A DNA stretch of 27,027 bases from an uncultured Aggregatibacter sp. (GCF_901873365.1 NZ_CABFLM010000057.1:1-27027); one strand, 5' to 3'. Shown: positions 1-7,083, counted from the stretch's first letter. Notes: generated by a model from the letters alone, not told the origin. Translations and numbers: made by a program.

Positions 1-79
1 CTTCTCTGATACTCATTTCTCTATTCAAGATAGGTCGGAGAATTTGTAATTTAAATTCTGTTGTGTAGTGTTTACCCAT
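1..79 (-). CDS. IS3-family transposase OrfA, N-terminal 26 residues only (partial)
   Basis: The minus strand opens with ATG at 79 and stays open for 26 codons to the window edge. The peptide starts MGKHYTTEFKLQILRPIL and continues NREMSIRE. A basic start followed by a 'TTEFK..IL' helix is typical of the N-terminal helix-turn-helix of OrfA proteins of IS3-family elements, which bind the terminal inverted repeats and are joined to the catalytic OrfB by ribosomal frameshifting. A GAGGTG ribosome binding site lies about 11 bases upstream, inside the IS end. Too little is visible to say whether the gene is intact. Confidence 0.55.
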   Translation of the reverse strand, partial: MGKHYTTEFKLQILRPILNREMSIRE

Positions 80-135
80 AAAAAATCTGCACCTCAATTG
101 TTGGTTAGTGAGTCCAACTTTTGGGGTGCAGATCA
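1..135 (-). mobile_element. End of an IS3-family (IS150-group) insertion sequence, cut by the window edge
   Basis: Read on the minus strand the element begins near 135 with TGATCTGCACCCCAAAAGTT followed by GGAC, which resembles the terminal inverted repeat of IS150 as I remember it (a TG start, CTGCACCC, then GTTGGAC). About 55 bases inside this end a reading frame opens that looks like the start of a small OrfA transposase protein. The rest of the element, including its second inverted repeat and any target duplication, lies outside the window. The end is only five bases from a lone uptake signal at 141-149 behind modE. The exact boundary (130 or 135) cannot be fixed without the other end. 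Confidence 0.62.
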
Positions 136-163
136 AAATCACCGCACTTTTTGTCTTTAGAGA

Positions 164-943
164 TTAATAAAGCGTCGCAATAATCACTTGTTCCGGATCA
201 ACAGAAGCCCAGACGGACTGATTGATTTCCACATGTTGATCTTTTGTGAGCGTTGCACAGAACTCGATGTTTGAGTCTTCTAACACTAAAATCGCTTCAC
301 TGGCTTCACCTTTATCAATAATGGATGTGACTGTCGCTTTAAATTGATTTGGCAAATTCTCTTGCGGATTGGCGGCAATTTTGACCCATGGCGCTTTAAA
401 CATCACCATGACTTCTTTGTCAGATTCAAGTTTTAAACGCACCGCACTTTTTTCAGTGATAGAGACAGTCAGCGGTTTGTCAAAATCTTCTAAAAGAATG
501 TCAACAAAACAGTGAACATCTTCAAATCTTAATGCTTGTACTTTGCCGAAAAATTGGTTTCTGGCACTGGTTTGTAAGGAAAAACGCGCCATAGCAGAGA
601 GCAAACTGTTTAACGGTACTTTTTCATCATGTAGAATATCAAAGGCTTTTTCTTGGGTTTGTTCTAATAAATCATAGAGTTTTAATAAACGTTGTGCATA
701 AACGGTTAATGCCGTTCCGCCACCGTTTCGCCCACCGATATTACGTTCTAACAACGGTTTCGGGCTAATTTGGTTCATTGCCTCAAGATGATCCCAAGCG
801 CTTTTATAACTGACATTGGCATTTTTAGCCGCTTGATTGATGGAACCGCATTTTTCAATTTCTTGTAATAAACGGATGCGTTTAGGATCGGCGAAAAGGG
901 TCTCTTTCAGTTTGATGGTGAGTAAAATTTCTGTTCCGTTCAT
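164..943 (-). CDS. modE: Molybdate-responsive transcriptional regulator ModE
   Basis: ModE is a cytoplasmic dimer that binds molybdate and then represses the molybdate transporter operon and adjusts other molybdenum genes. The protein of 259 residues is close to the 262 of E. coli ModE and is collinear with it. A winged helix-turn-helix fills about residues 20-80, with the glycine-rich stretch GGRNGGG at 70-76 and the conserved TSARNQ at 125-130 entering the molybdate-binding part. Two TOBE/MOP-like domains follow, with KAPWV in the first and the ending VIIATLY. I placed the start at 943, where GAGG lies 7 bases upstream and the next residues match the E. coli start; an in-frame ATG at 982 would add 13 unmatched residues. 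It diverges from modABC, the usual arrangement. Its 3' side ends beside an IS. Confidence 0.95.
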   Translation of the reverse strand: MNGTEILLTIKLKETLFADPKRIRLLQEIEKCGSINQAAKNANVSYKSAWDHLEAMNQISPKPLLERNIGGRNGGGTALTVYAQRLLKLYDLLEQTQEKAFDILHDEKVPLNSLLSAMARFSLQTSARNQFFGKVQALRFEDVHCFVDILLEDFDKPLTVSITEKSAVRLKLESDKEVMVMFKAPWVKIAANPQENLPNQFKATVTSIIDKGEASEAILVLEDSNIEFCATLTKDQHVEINQSVWASVDPEQVIIATLY

Positions 944-1091
944 TGTGTTCCTCAAAATTGCGCTGACGACTATATGCGGCACATCATACTATATTTCTAA
1001 AAGAATAAGAATGTTTAACCCTACCTCCGAAAGGTTAGTTCATATTTTGTTTTTTAAATAATGGGTTATACGCCTTTTATTTCTCTATTTT

Positions 1092-1118
1092 CGTTGTATA
1101 ATTTGCGCTATATATAAC
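1092..1118 (+). promoter_or_regulatory. modABC promoter with overlapping ModE-type operator
   Basis: A perfect -10 hexamer TATAAT lies at 1097-1102; the -35 region is weak and AT-rich (around 1074-1081). Overlapping it is an inverted repeat, GTTGTATA at 1093-1100 and TATATAAC at 1111-1118, with 7 of 8 arm positions matching. It resembles the E. coli ModE operator halves (GTTATAT and ATATAAC). The spacer here is 10 bases, longer than I recall for the E. coli modA operator, so the match is suggestive rather than exact. Position over the -10 would let molybdate-loaded ModE block transcription. Confidence 0.5.
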
Positions 1119-1148
1119 TTATTAACCAACCAAAACGGAGTTTTTACT

Positions 1149-1913
1149 ATGTTTAAATATTCAAAAATCGCTGCCGGTTTAGCGGCGATTTGTTTAACAT
1201 TCTCTCTTTCTGCACAGGCGAAAGTGACTGTGTTTGCTGCTGCTTCAATGACCGATTCATTAAAGCAAGTGGCAGAAGACTACAAAAAAGTGAATCCAAA
1301 AGAAGAAGTGTTATTTTCTTTTGCTTCCTCTTCAACCTTAGCAAAACAAATTGAAGAAGGTGCGCCAGCGGATTTATTTATTTCAGCCAGCACAAAATGG
1401 ATGAAATATCTTTCAGAAAAAGGGTTAACCGTTAAAGCAACCGAAAAATTATTAGTGGGTAATGAACTGGTTTTAATCTCACAAAAAGACAGCAAATTAC
1501 AAAACGTTGATATTGCGAAAGGCGAATGGATCAACCAATTAAAAGATGCTTATTTGTCTGTAGGTGACCCGGCACACGTACCTGCCGGTCAATATGCGGA
1601 AGAAGCGTTAACCAAACTAAACTTATGGGATCAAGTCAAAGACAAATTAGCTCGTGCCAAAGACGTGCGTGCGGCATTAGCCTTAGTTGAACGTGGTGAA
1701 GCACCTTTAGGTATTGTGTATGCGACCGATGCGAAAGTGAGCAAAGAAGTGAAAGCGATTGGCGTCTTCCCACAAGATTCTTACAAACCGGCGGATTATC
1801 CGGTTGCGATCTTAAAAGATCATAACAATGCGGAAACGCAAGCATTCTTGAAATACTTAGAATCGCCCGAAGCGAAAAAAGTATTTGCTGATTACGGTTT
1901 CTCTGTAAAATAA
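1149..1913 (+). CDS. modA: Molybdate ABC transporter, periplasmic binding protein ModA
   Basis: ModA captures molybdate (and tungstate) in the periplasm and delivers it to the ModB permease. The 254-residue protein starts with a clear signal peptide: basic MFKYSK, a hydrophobic core at about 7-22, and cleavage predicted after AQA at residue 24. The mature part has hallmarks of the molybdate-binding family: AASMTDSLK near the start, FASSSTLAKQIEEGAPADLF, and GDPAHVPAGQYAEEAL and GIVYATDA in the second lobe. A ribosome binding site ACGGAG precedes ATG by about 8 bases. It is first in modABC, with a ModE-like operator upstream and a stem-loop directly downstream. Confidence 0.95.
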   Translation: MFKYSKIAAGLAAICLTFSLSAQAKVTVFAAASMTDSLKQVAEDYKKVNPKEEVLFSFASSSTLAKQIEEGAPADLFISASTKWMKYLSEKGLTVKATEKLLVGNELVLISQKDSKLQNVDIAKGEWINQLKDAYLSVGDPAHVPAGQYAEEALTKLNLWDQVKDKLARAKDVRAALALVERGEAPLGIVYATDAKVSKEVKAIGVFPQDSYKPADYPVAILKDHNNAETQAFLKYLESPEAKKVFADYGFSVK

Positions 1914-1934
1914 GTAAACTGACTTTGACTCATT

Positions 1935-1958
1935 AAGCGTAGCCATTGTGCTACGCTT
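1935..1958 (+). terminator. Intercistronic stem-loop between modA and modB
   Basis: AAGCGTAGC (1935-1943) pairs perfectly with GCTACGCTT (1950-1958) around a 6-base loop, followed by a broken T stretch (TGTTTAT). It lies between modA and modB, so it probably acts as a partial terminator or an mRNA-stabilising hairpin that keeps the binding protein more abundant than the membrane parts. The lack of a clean T run argues against full termination. Confidence 0.55.
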
Positions 1959-1980
1959 TGTTTATATAGGGAATTGAATT

Positions 1981-2709
1981 TTGCTTACAGAGTTTCTGGT
2001 GTTATTAGGCTTGAGCCCATTAGAAATCGATGCCATTCGCCTGAGTTTGGAAGTCTCCGTCAGTGCTATGCTATGGAGTCTGCCTGTTGCCGTTTGGGTG
2101 GCATGGCTTTTGGCGCGGAAAGATTTTTATGGCAAATCCATTGTGGGCGGGATTATTCACTTGCCTTTGGTGTTGCCGCCGGTTGTCATTGGTTATCTTT
2201 TATTGGTTGCCATGGGACGCAATGGCTTTATCGGCAAGTATTTGTATCAATGGTTCGGATTGACCTTTGGATTTAGCTGGAAAGGGGCAGTGTTAGCTTC
2301 TGCCGTAGTAGCATTTCCTTTGGTTGTGCGTGCCATTCGCCTTTCCCTTGAAAGTATCGATTTAAAATTGGAACAGGCCGCCAGAACATTGGGGGCTTCT
2401 GCGTGGCGGGTGTTTTTAACCATCACGTTACCGTTATCTTTACCGGGCATTCTCGCGGGAATTGTACTCGGTTTTGCCCGCTCTTTAGGGGAATTCGGCG
2501 CCACCATCACCTTTGTGTCCAATATTGCCGGCGAAACCCAAACCATTCCCTTGGCCATGTATTCCTTTATTCAAACACCGGGCGCGGAAGAACAAGCGGC
2601 CAGATTATGTGTCTTTGCTGTGATTTTATCGCTGATTTCTTTATTGTTATCGGAATGGTTGGCAAAACGTATGCAAAAAAGATTAGGACAAAGCGATGCT
2701 GCACATTGA
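1981..2709 (+). CDS. modB: Molybdate ABC transporter, permease ModB
   Basis: ModB forms the inner-membrane channel through which molybdate passes, driven by ModC. The 242-residue product aligns from end to end with E. coli ModB: the HLPLVLPPVVIGYLLL segment (about 57-72), a glycine-rich turn, and the EAA loop EQAARTLGASAWRVFLTITL (about 131-150) that contacts the ATPase. About five hydrophobic membrane spans are visible. The start is a TTG at 1981 with AGGGAA seven bases upstream; no ATG fits the alignment better. The end overlaps modC by 14 bases, indicating translational coupling. Confidence 0.94.
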   Translation: MLTEFLVLLGLSPLEIDAIRLSLEVSVSAMLWSLPVAVWVAWLLARKDFYGKSIVGGIIHLPLVLPPVVIGYLLLVAMGRNGFIGKYLYQWFGLTFGFSWKGAVLASAVVAFPLVVRAIRLSLESIDLKLEQAARTLGASAWRVFLTITLPLSLPGILAGIVLGFARSLGEFGATITFVSNIAGETQTIPLAMYSFIQTPGAEEQAARLCVFAVILSLISLLLSEWLAKRMQKRLGQSDAAH

Positions 2710-3757
2710 TGTAAAAAAACAGTTAGGTACTTTACCCCTAGAAGCGCATTTAGATATTCCATCGCAAGGCGTCACCGCACTTTTTGGTTTATCCGGTTCG
2801 GGGAAGTCTTCCCTCATTAATCTTGTCAGCGGATTGATTAATCCGGATGAAGGCGTGATTTCATTAAATGATCGTGAATTGTTCAATTCGGCACAAAATG
2901 TTTGTGTACCGATCAATCAGCGCAATATTGGCTATGTTTTTCAGGATGCCCGTTTATTTCCTCACTATACGGTGAATGGCAATTTGCGTTATGGCATGAA
3001 AAATACCAGTAAAGATGAATTTAACTATATTGTTGAGTTGCTAGGTATTGGTCATTTGTTAAAACGCTATCCGATAACCTTATCCGGTGGTGAAAAACAA
3101 CGGGTTGCCATCGGGCGGGCATTATTGACGGATCCGGAAATTTTATTAATGGATGAACCCCTTTCTGCCTTGGATTTACCGCGCAAACGTGAGCTGATGA
3201 ATTATCTGGAACGGCTATCGAAAGAAATTAACATTCCGATTTTATATGTGACTCACAGTCTTGATGAATTGTTGCGTTTAGCCGAGCGGGTTGTATTGCT
3301 GACTAACGGCAAAGTTGAAGCTTATGATGTGTTGGAAAGTATTTGGGATAGTCCGTTGTTTCTTCCTTGGAAGCAAGAAAACGAACAAAGTGCGGTGCTT
3401 TCTTTGCCTGTTTTTATGCATAATCCATCTTATAAAATGACCGCACTTTCGATTGGCGATCAGAATATTTGGATTAATCAAGTTGAGGCGCAGATCAATG
3501 AAAAAGTCCGAATTTGCATTCATAGTTCCGATGTGTCGATCAGTTTGAATAAAGTAGAACAATCGAGTATTCGCAATATTTTGTATGGACGGGTTATTAA
3601 GATTTTAGAGCTGGAAAATCGAGTAGATTTAAAATTGGATATTGGCGGAAAACATCTTTGGGCAAGTATCAGTAAATGGTCTTTCCATGATTTAGCGTTA
3701 CAAGTGGGACAGCTGCTTTATGCACAAATTAAAGCGATTTCCGTGATGTCGGCCTAA
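2696..3757 (+). CDS. modC: Molybdate ABC transporter, ATP-binding protein ModC
   Basis: ModC is the cytoplasmic ATPase of the molybdate importer. It has 353 residues, the full family length. Walker A is GLSGSGKS at 31-38, the Q-loop lies in GYVFQDARLFPHY, the ABC signature is LSGGEKQRVAIGRALL, Walker B is ILLMDEPLSALD, and the switch histidine is in YVTHSLDE. The last 120 residues form the TOBE/MOP-type regulatory domain usual in ModC. It overlaps the end of modB. Three uptake signals lie inside the gene (2774, 3388, 3440). The last ~50 bases and the start of its terminator recur in altered form at 4174-4250, beyond REP-like array A. Confidence 0.95.
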   Translation: MLHIDVKKQLGTLPLEAHLDIPSQGVTALFGLSGSGKSSLINLVSGLINPDEGVISLNDRELFNSAQNVCVPINQRNIGYVFQDARLFPHYTVNGNLRYGMKNTSKDEFNYIVELLGIGHLLKRYPITLSGGEKQRVAIGRALLTDPEILLMDEPLSALDLPRKRELMNYLERLSKEINIPILYVTHSLDELLRLAERVVLLTNGKVEAYDVLESIWDSPLFLPWKQENEQSAVLSLPVFMHNPSYKMTALSIGDQNIWINQVEAQINEKVRICIHSSDVSISLNKVEQSSIRNILYGRVIKILELENRVDLKLDIGGKHLWASISKWSFHDLALQVGQLLYAQIKAISVMSA

Positions 3758-3784
3758 ATCCATAAATAAAAAAAGACCGCAAAT

Positions 3785-4173
3785 CGTAGCGTGCAACTTG
3801 TTGCACGAAATTGTGAATACCCGAAAAGAGTAAATAACGTTCCGTGCGTGGTTTAGTCGTGCATCAAGATGCACGCTACGTACGAAATCGTGAATTGCGC
3901 ATCGGGTTAATCATTCGTGCAACAAGTTGCACGCTACGTACGAAATCGTGAATTGCGCATCGGGTTAATCATTCGTGCAACAAGTTGCACGCTACGTACG
4001 AAATCGTGAATTGCGCATCAAGGCTAATAATTCGTGCAACAAGTTGCACGCTACGTACGAAATCGTGAATTGCGTATCGGGTTAATCATTCGTGCAACAA
4101 GTTGCACGCTACGTACGAAATTGTGAATTACGCATCGGGTTAATCATTCGTGCAACAAATTACACGCTACGCA
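3785..4173. repeat. REP-like hairpin array A: one inverted copy plus six tandem 58-bp units
   Basis: The core is a palindrome CGTGCAACAAGTTGCACG followed by CTACG. On the opposite strand this reads GTAG plus an 18-base hairpin, the layout of REP elements. Direct copies begin at 3858, 3916, 3974, 4033, 4091 and 4149, spaced 58 bases (one 59). A single copy in the reverse orientation lies at 3785-3807. The about 35 bases between hairpins are also nearly identical between units (GAAATCGTGAATTGCGCATC then GGGTTAATCATT). The copy at 3858 has matched changes in both arms (ATC with GAT); the last copy at 4149 has a broken stem. No coding frame here is credible. This fills the gap between modC and the next gene. 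Confidence 0.9.
3808..3857 (+). repeat. 50-bp module between inverted hairpins (array A orientation)
   Basis: The 50 bases between the inverted REP-like copy (3785-3807) and the first direct copy (3858) are homologous, as the reverse complement, to 12885-12934 in array B. Position-by-position comparison gives 43 of 50 identical. The first bases (GAAATTGTGAAT) also resemble the linker of the array unit. Confidence 0.85.
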
Positions 4174-4250
4174 CTGGGGCAATTGGTTTATGCGTAAATT
4201 AAAGCAATTTCTGTGATGTCTGCCTAAATCCATAAATTAAAAAAAGAGAC
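4174..4250 (+). pseudogene. Decayed second copy of the modC 3' end and start of its terminator
   Basis: Bases 4174-4227 match the last 18 codons of modC (3704-3757) at 44 of 54 positions, including the stop, and the following ATCCATAAAT and A-rich run also match. Read in frame it gives GQLVYA, a stop, then IKAISVMSA, against GQLLYAQIKAISVMSA in modC. Seven of the ten differences are silent, two swap Val and Leu, and one turns CAA into TAA. It carries the only complete terminator hairpin; the modC-proximal copy breaks off at GACCGCA where array A begins. Confidence 0.85.
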
Positions 4251-4287
4251 CACACTTTAGCATTCACGCATAAAGTGCGGTCTCTTT
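4243..4287. terminator. Bidirectional terminator built from paired uptake signals
   Basis: AAAGAGACCACACTTTA (4243-4259) pairs with TAAAGTGCGGTCTCTTT (4271-4287), 16 of 17 positions, around an 11-base loop. The right arm has an exact uptake signal AAGTGCGGT; the left arm has a one-base variant. A and T runs on both sides let it serve both the modC side and the minus-strand DUF421 gene. Confidence 0.8.
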
Positions 4288-4301
4288 AAAATGCGTTTTT
4301 G

Positions 4302-4937
4302 TTATACCTTTTCATACAAATGCGTAATTAACTTACCGTTTAGGTACTCACCGATATAGACTTTATTCAGTTCCAGTTTCTGTTCTTCCAACTGCGCTTT
4401 CACCCAGTCTTCATCTTTGTTGATGATGTCTAAAACATCGGAGTCTAATTGCCCATCCACAATAAGCGGATAACGCAAATTTTCATCGCCATATTGAATA
4501 ATGGAAAGTTGACCATTTTGCTCCAATACAGCACGTTTTACCGAGGCAATTTCGTACACACCGGCCGCTCTTAACTTAAACATTAGATCATTGGCGGAAA
4601 TGCCATTGCGCATACATTCTGCGGTTTGCACTTTGCCGTTTAAAATCACCCAAACCGGTTTACCGTCGATGATCGACTTCACAAATTGGTTATGATTCTT
4701 AATAAACCGCAAGGTGAAAATAAGCAACGTCCAAAGTACCAAGACTAACGAAAATTGCAATACGCCGATGCTATCACTATAAATCACACCACCGATAATA
4801 CCGCCTAACACATAATTTTGCACTTGATCCATGGCGGACGTCGGCGCCAAATTGCCTTTTCCCATCAAGTTGATTTGCAGCACTAAACCAATAATGCCCA
4901 TGACTAACTTAATGCCTAACAAGGTATAACCTTCCAT
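4302..4937 (-). CDS. DUF421 (YetF/YcaP-type) membrane protein
   Basis: The 211-residue protein has hydrophobic segments at about 6-25, 43-57 and 59-78, then a soluble C-terminal part of about 130 residues. The motif NLMGKGNLAPTSAMDQVQNYVLG is split across the second segment, and KPVWVILNGKVQTAECMRNG marks the start of the conserved cytoplasmic DUF421 domain, with LIVDGQ later. Family members are integral membrane proteins of unproven molecular function; YetF relatives are discussed in spore and envelope contexts in Bacillus. It follows the DUF3290 gene with a one-base TAATG overlap, so the two are translationally coupled and probably form one complex. The gene ends just before a paired uptake-signal terminator. 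Confidence 0.8.
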   Translation of the reverse strand: MEGYTLLGIKLVMGIIGLVLQINLMGKGNLAPTSAMDQVQNYVLGGIIGGVIYSDSIGVLQFSLVLVLWTLLIFTLRFIKNHNQFVKSIIDGKPVWVILNGKVQTAECMRNGISANDLMFKLRAAGVYEIASVKRAVLEQNGQLSIIQYGDENLRYPLIVDGQLDSDVLDIINKDEDWVKAQLEEQKLELNKVYIGEYLNGKLITHLYEKV

Positions 4938-5392
4938 TAATTCCCCTCCTTGTCGATAACGTTAATATTTGGTTTCACCAAATGGATCGGTAATAAATTG
5001 TAGGCGGTAAAATCATTATTGAAATGCACCTCATAATATTTATCTTGAATATTCAAAATCATCCCATTACTTAAGCTCCGGCTATTGACCCGAATCTCTT
5101 CTGCCTCCACCTGTTGTGATTCTTTCACGGAAGTTAAAAATGTTACCATGCGTGACGTATCATTCGCATATACTTGATTTTGCTCGTATTGACTATATTG
5201 CACGCCAAACAAGAAAATGATCAAAAGTAAAAAAATGATGCTTAAATCGCGGTATTTTGTTTCTAACTGATGACGTAAATATAAGACAGTGACAAATAAT
5301 AATGCGCAAAGCGCAATGAAGATGACAACATATTTCAGGTATCCCTGAAAATACATCTGACTTTCGAAATAAAAATAAGAAAAAAAGGACAT
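4937..5392 (-). CDS. DUF3290 family membrane protein, partner of DUF421 protein
   Basis: The 151-residue product has two hydrophobic segments (about 17-38 and 48-63, the second containing IIFLLLIIFLFGVQYSQYEQ) followed by a soluble domain with SNGMILNIQDKYYEVHFNNDF. This layout and these phrases fit DUF3290, a family of unknown function commonly encoded next to DUF421 proteins, best known from Firmicutes. I start it at ATG 5392, with GGAA six bases upstream; a TTG four codons earlier (5404) is possible. It overlaps the following gene by one base. The pairing supports both calls. Function is not known. Confidence 0.72.
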   Translation of the reverse strand: MSFFSYFYFESQMYFQGYLKYVVIFIALCALLFVTVLYLRHQLETKYRDLSIIFLLLIIFLFGVQYSQYEQNQVYANDTSRMVTFLTSVKESQQVEAEEIRVNSRSLSNGMILNIQDKYYEVHFNNDFTAYNLLPIHLVKPNINVIDKEGN

Positions 5393-5412
5393 ACATGATT
5401 CCAATAAAAAAT

Positions 5413-5436
5413 AAATGGTGAACTAAGTCACCATTT
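5413..5436 (-). terminator. Rho-independent terminator behind tmaR
   Basis: AAATGGTGA (5413-5421) and TCACCATTT (5428-5436) form a perfect 9-bp stem with a 6-base loop. On the minus strand it is followed by ATTTTTTATT, a good T run, and lies 31 bases past the tmaR stop and just upstream of the DUF3290 gene. It has no uptake signal, unlike most terminators here. Confidence 0.75.
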
Positions 5437-5466
5437 TCTTGAACTTCTTGAACTAAGTCTTAACGG

Positions 5467-5802
5467 CTATGCTTTTTTAGCCGATTCACACGCAGATTTG
5501 GCTTGTATTTTCATTTTACTGCTAATTTCACGACGTTGTTTAGACAATTCTGCATTACGGATAACATAGTCATCCACCCGGTTTTCGTAGTCGTCACGCA
5601 TATTTTCGATAATGGCGCGAACATCTTCAATTCGCATATCATCACGGATATATTGATTTAAATTATCTAATAGCAACACCCGTTTTTGGTTATCGCGAAT
5701 TTTACGATTGTTATCGTCCATATCGCGCAATAGTTTATTTTTTAAGCGATACATACGCACATACTCCAAAACATCCTGAAAAGACTTATTGACGTTTTCC
5801 AT
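5467..5802 (-). CDS. tmaR: TmaR (YeeX/DUF496) polar regulator of the phosphotransferase system
   Basis: The 111-residue product matches E. coli TmaR (YeeX, 109 residues) almost throughout: SFQDVLEYVR, KNKL, KIRDNQKRVLLLDNL at about 34-48, and RVDDYVIRNAELSKQRREIS. In E. coli TmaR gathers at a cell pole and sequesters Enzyme I of the PTS, and phosphorylation of Tyr72 is needed for this; Tyr72 is present here in DDYENRVDDY. The sequence is highly charged and should be mostly helical coiled coil, with no membrane segment. The start at 5802 has a strong AGGGAGC site upstream; a longer frame to 5868 adds 22 unmatched residues and runs into the promoter. It is transcribed alone. Confidence 0.92.
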   Translation of the reverse strand: MENVNKSFQDVLEYVRMYRLKNKLLRDMDDNNRKIRDNQKRVLLLDNLNQYIRDDMRIEDVRAIIENMRDDYENRVDDYVIRNAELSKQRREISSKMKIQAKSACESAKKA

Positions 5803-5839
5803 TGATTTGCTCCCTTTATAGTAAAAATGAATTGGCGAT

Positions 5840-5868
5840 AATGTAGCCTTTTTTGTAAATTTCGTCAA
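5840..5868 (-). promoter_or_regulatory. tmaR promoter
   Basis: On the minus strand TTGACG (5868-5863) and TACATT (5845-5840) are separated by exactly 17 bases, about 37 bases upstream of the ATG at 5802. This is a good sigma70-type match. Confidence 0.6.
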
Positions 5869-5936
5869 AAAATTCCCTGTTTTAAAAGGGGATTATTTTC
5901 CCTTTCGATAAATTCAAAAAATTTCCGTAAAAATCA

Positions 5937-5965
5937 TTGATTAGAAAACGGCGAGGTGATAAAAC
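5937..5965 (+). promoter_or_regulatory. Possible serC promoter
   Basis: TTGATT (5937-5942) and TAAAAC (5960-5965) lie 17 bases apart, with a TG at 5957-5958 just before the -10. They are about 35 bases upstream of the serC ATG. The -10 is a weak match. Confidence 0.4.
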
Positions 5966-6000
5966 TGAAATCAATTTTTCACTAAATCAGAGGAAATCCC

Positions 6001-7083
6001 ATGGCAAATGTATTTAATTTCAGTGCCGGTCCGGCAATGATGCCTAAAGCAGTTTTAGAACAAGCACAACAAGAATTATTAAATTGGCAAGGCCAAGGCA
6101 CCTCGGTCATGGAAGTGAGCCACCGCGGCAAATTGTTCATGGAATTAATCGCCCAATCCCAAGCGGATTTTCGCAAACTCTATAACATTCCTGAAAACTA
6201 CCAAGTGTTATTTCTACAAGGTGGCGCACGCGGTCAATTCGCTGCCATTCCAATGAATTTATTACGCGAAAACGGCAAAGCGTTGTATTTAACCAGTGGT
6301 CACTGGTCTGCTACCGCAGCGAAAGAAGCCCGTTCTTTCGGTGAAATTGATGAAATCAACATTTTAGAAGCGGGCGATGAACTCAAAGTCAAATCACTTG
6401 ATTTCAGCGATATTGCCGAACAATACGATTACGTTCACTACTGCCCGAACGAAACCATCAGTGGCGTGGAAATTTTTGATGTGCCGAACGTCGGCAACGC
6501 CGTATTAGTGGGCGACTTCTCCTCGACGATTCTTTCCCGCAAAATAGACATCAGCAAATTTGGCTTAATTTACGCCGGCGCGCAGAAAAACCTTGGCCCG
6601 GCAGGGATCACCATTGTTATCGTGCGCGATGATTTAATTGGCAAAGCACGCAAAGCCACACCGTCCATTTGGAACTATGAAACGCAGAAAAACAGCGATT
6701 CCATGATCAATACGCCACCAACGTTCGCGTGGTATTTATGTGCCTTAGTGTTCAAACATTTATTGTCTATCGGTGGTTTACCGGAAATCGAACAACGTAA
6801 TCAGGCAAAAGCCAAATTGTTGTACGATTATTTAGACGGTAGCGATTTCTACCAAAATAACGTGGCAAAAGCCAACCGCTCTTTAATGAATGTCACCTTC
6901 ACGACCGGTAATGACGAACTGAACGCAAAATTCGTTGCGGAAGCCACCGCAGCAGGATTACAAGCATTAAAAGGCCACAAAGTGTTAGGCGGTATGCGCG
7001 CATCCATTTATAACGCCATGCCGATTGAAGGCGTACAAGCATTGATTCAATTCATGCAAAAATTTGCCAAAGAAAACGCATAG
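6001..7083 (+). CDS. serC: Phosphoserine aminotransferase
   Basis: SerC converts 3-phosphohydroxypyruvate and glutamate to phosphoserine in serine synthesis, and also acts on the parallel intermediate of pyridoxal phosphate synthesis. The 360-residue length is normal for the family. The start FNFSAGPAMMPKAVLEQAQ is diagnostic, QGGARGQF at 73-80 forms part of the cofactor site, and the Schiff-base lysine is Lys196 in YAGAQKNLGPAG. AGAGGAA lies six bases upstream of the ATG. It is followed by a paired uptake-signal terminator and then hisC and aroA on the same strand, so some readthrough or a separate hisC promoter is expected. Confidence 0.96.
   Translation: MANVFNFSAGPAMMPKAVLEQAQQELLNWQGQGTSVMEVSHRGKLFMELIAQSQADFRKLYNIPENYQVLFLQGGARGQFAAIPMNLLRENGKALYLTSGHWSATAAKEARSFGEIDEINILEAGDELKVKSLDFSDIAEQYDYVHYCPNETISGVEIFDVPNVGNAVLVGDFSSTILSRKIDISKFGLIYAGAQKNLGPAGITIVIVRDDLIGKARKATPSIWNYETQKNSDSMINTPPTFAWYLCALVFKHLLSIGGLPEIEQRNQAKAKLLYDYLDGSDFYQNNVAKANRSLMNVTFTTGNDELNAKFVAEATAAGLQALKGHKVLGGMRASIYNAMPIEGVQALIQFMQKFAKENA

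Noticed and set aside
3858..4171. Regular repeats resembling a CRISPR array
   Set aside because: The sequences between the palindromes are also nearly identical in every unit, so there are no distinct spacers; no cas gene is nearby, and the same structure recurs at 12862-13349.
5884..5907. Imperfect hairpin AAAGGGGA / TTTCCCTTT between tmaR and serC as a terminator
   Set aside because: It lies between two divergent genes, where no transcript needs to end, and no T run follows; it may be chance in AT-rich DNA.
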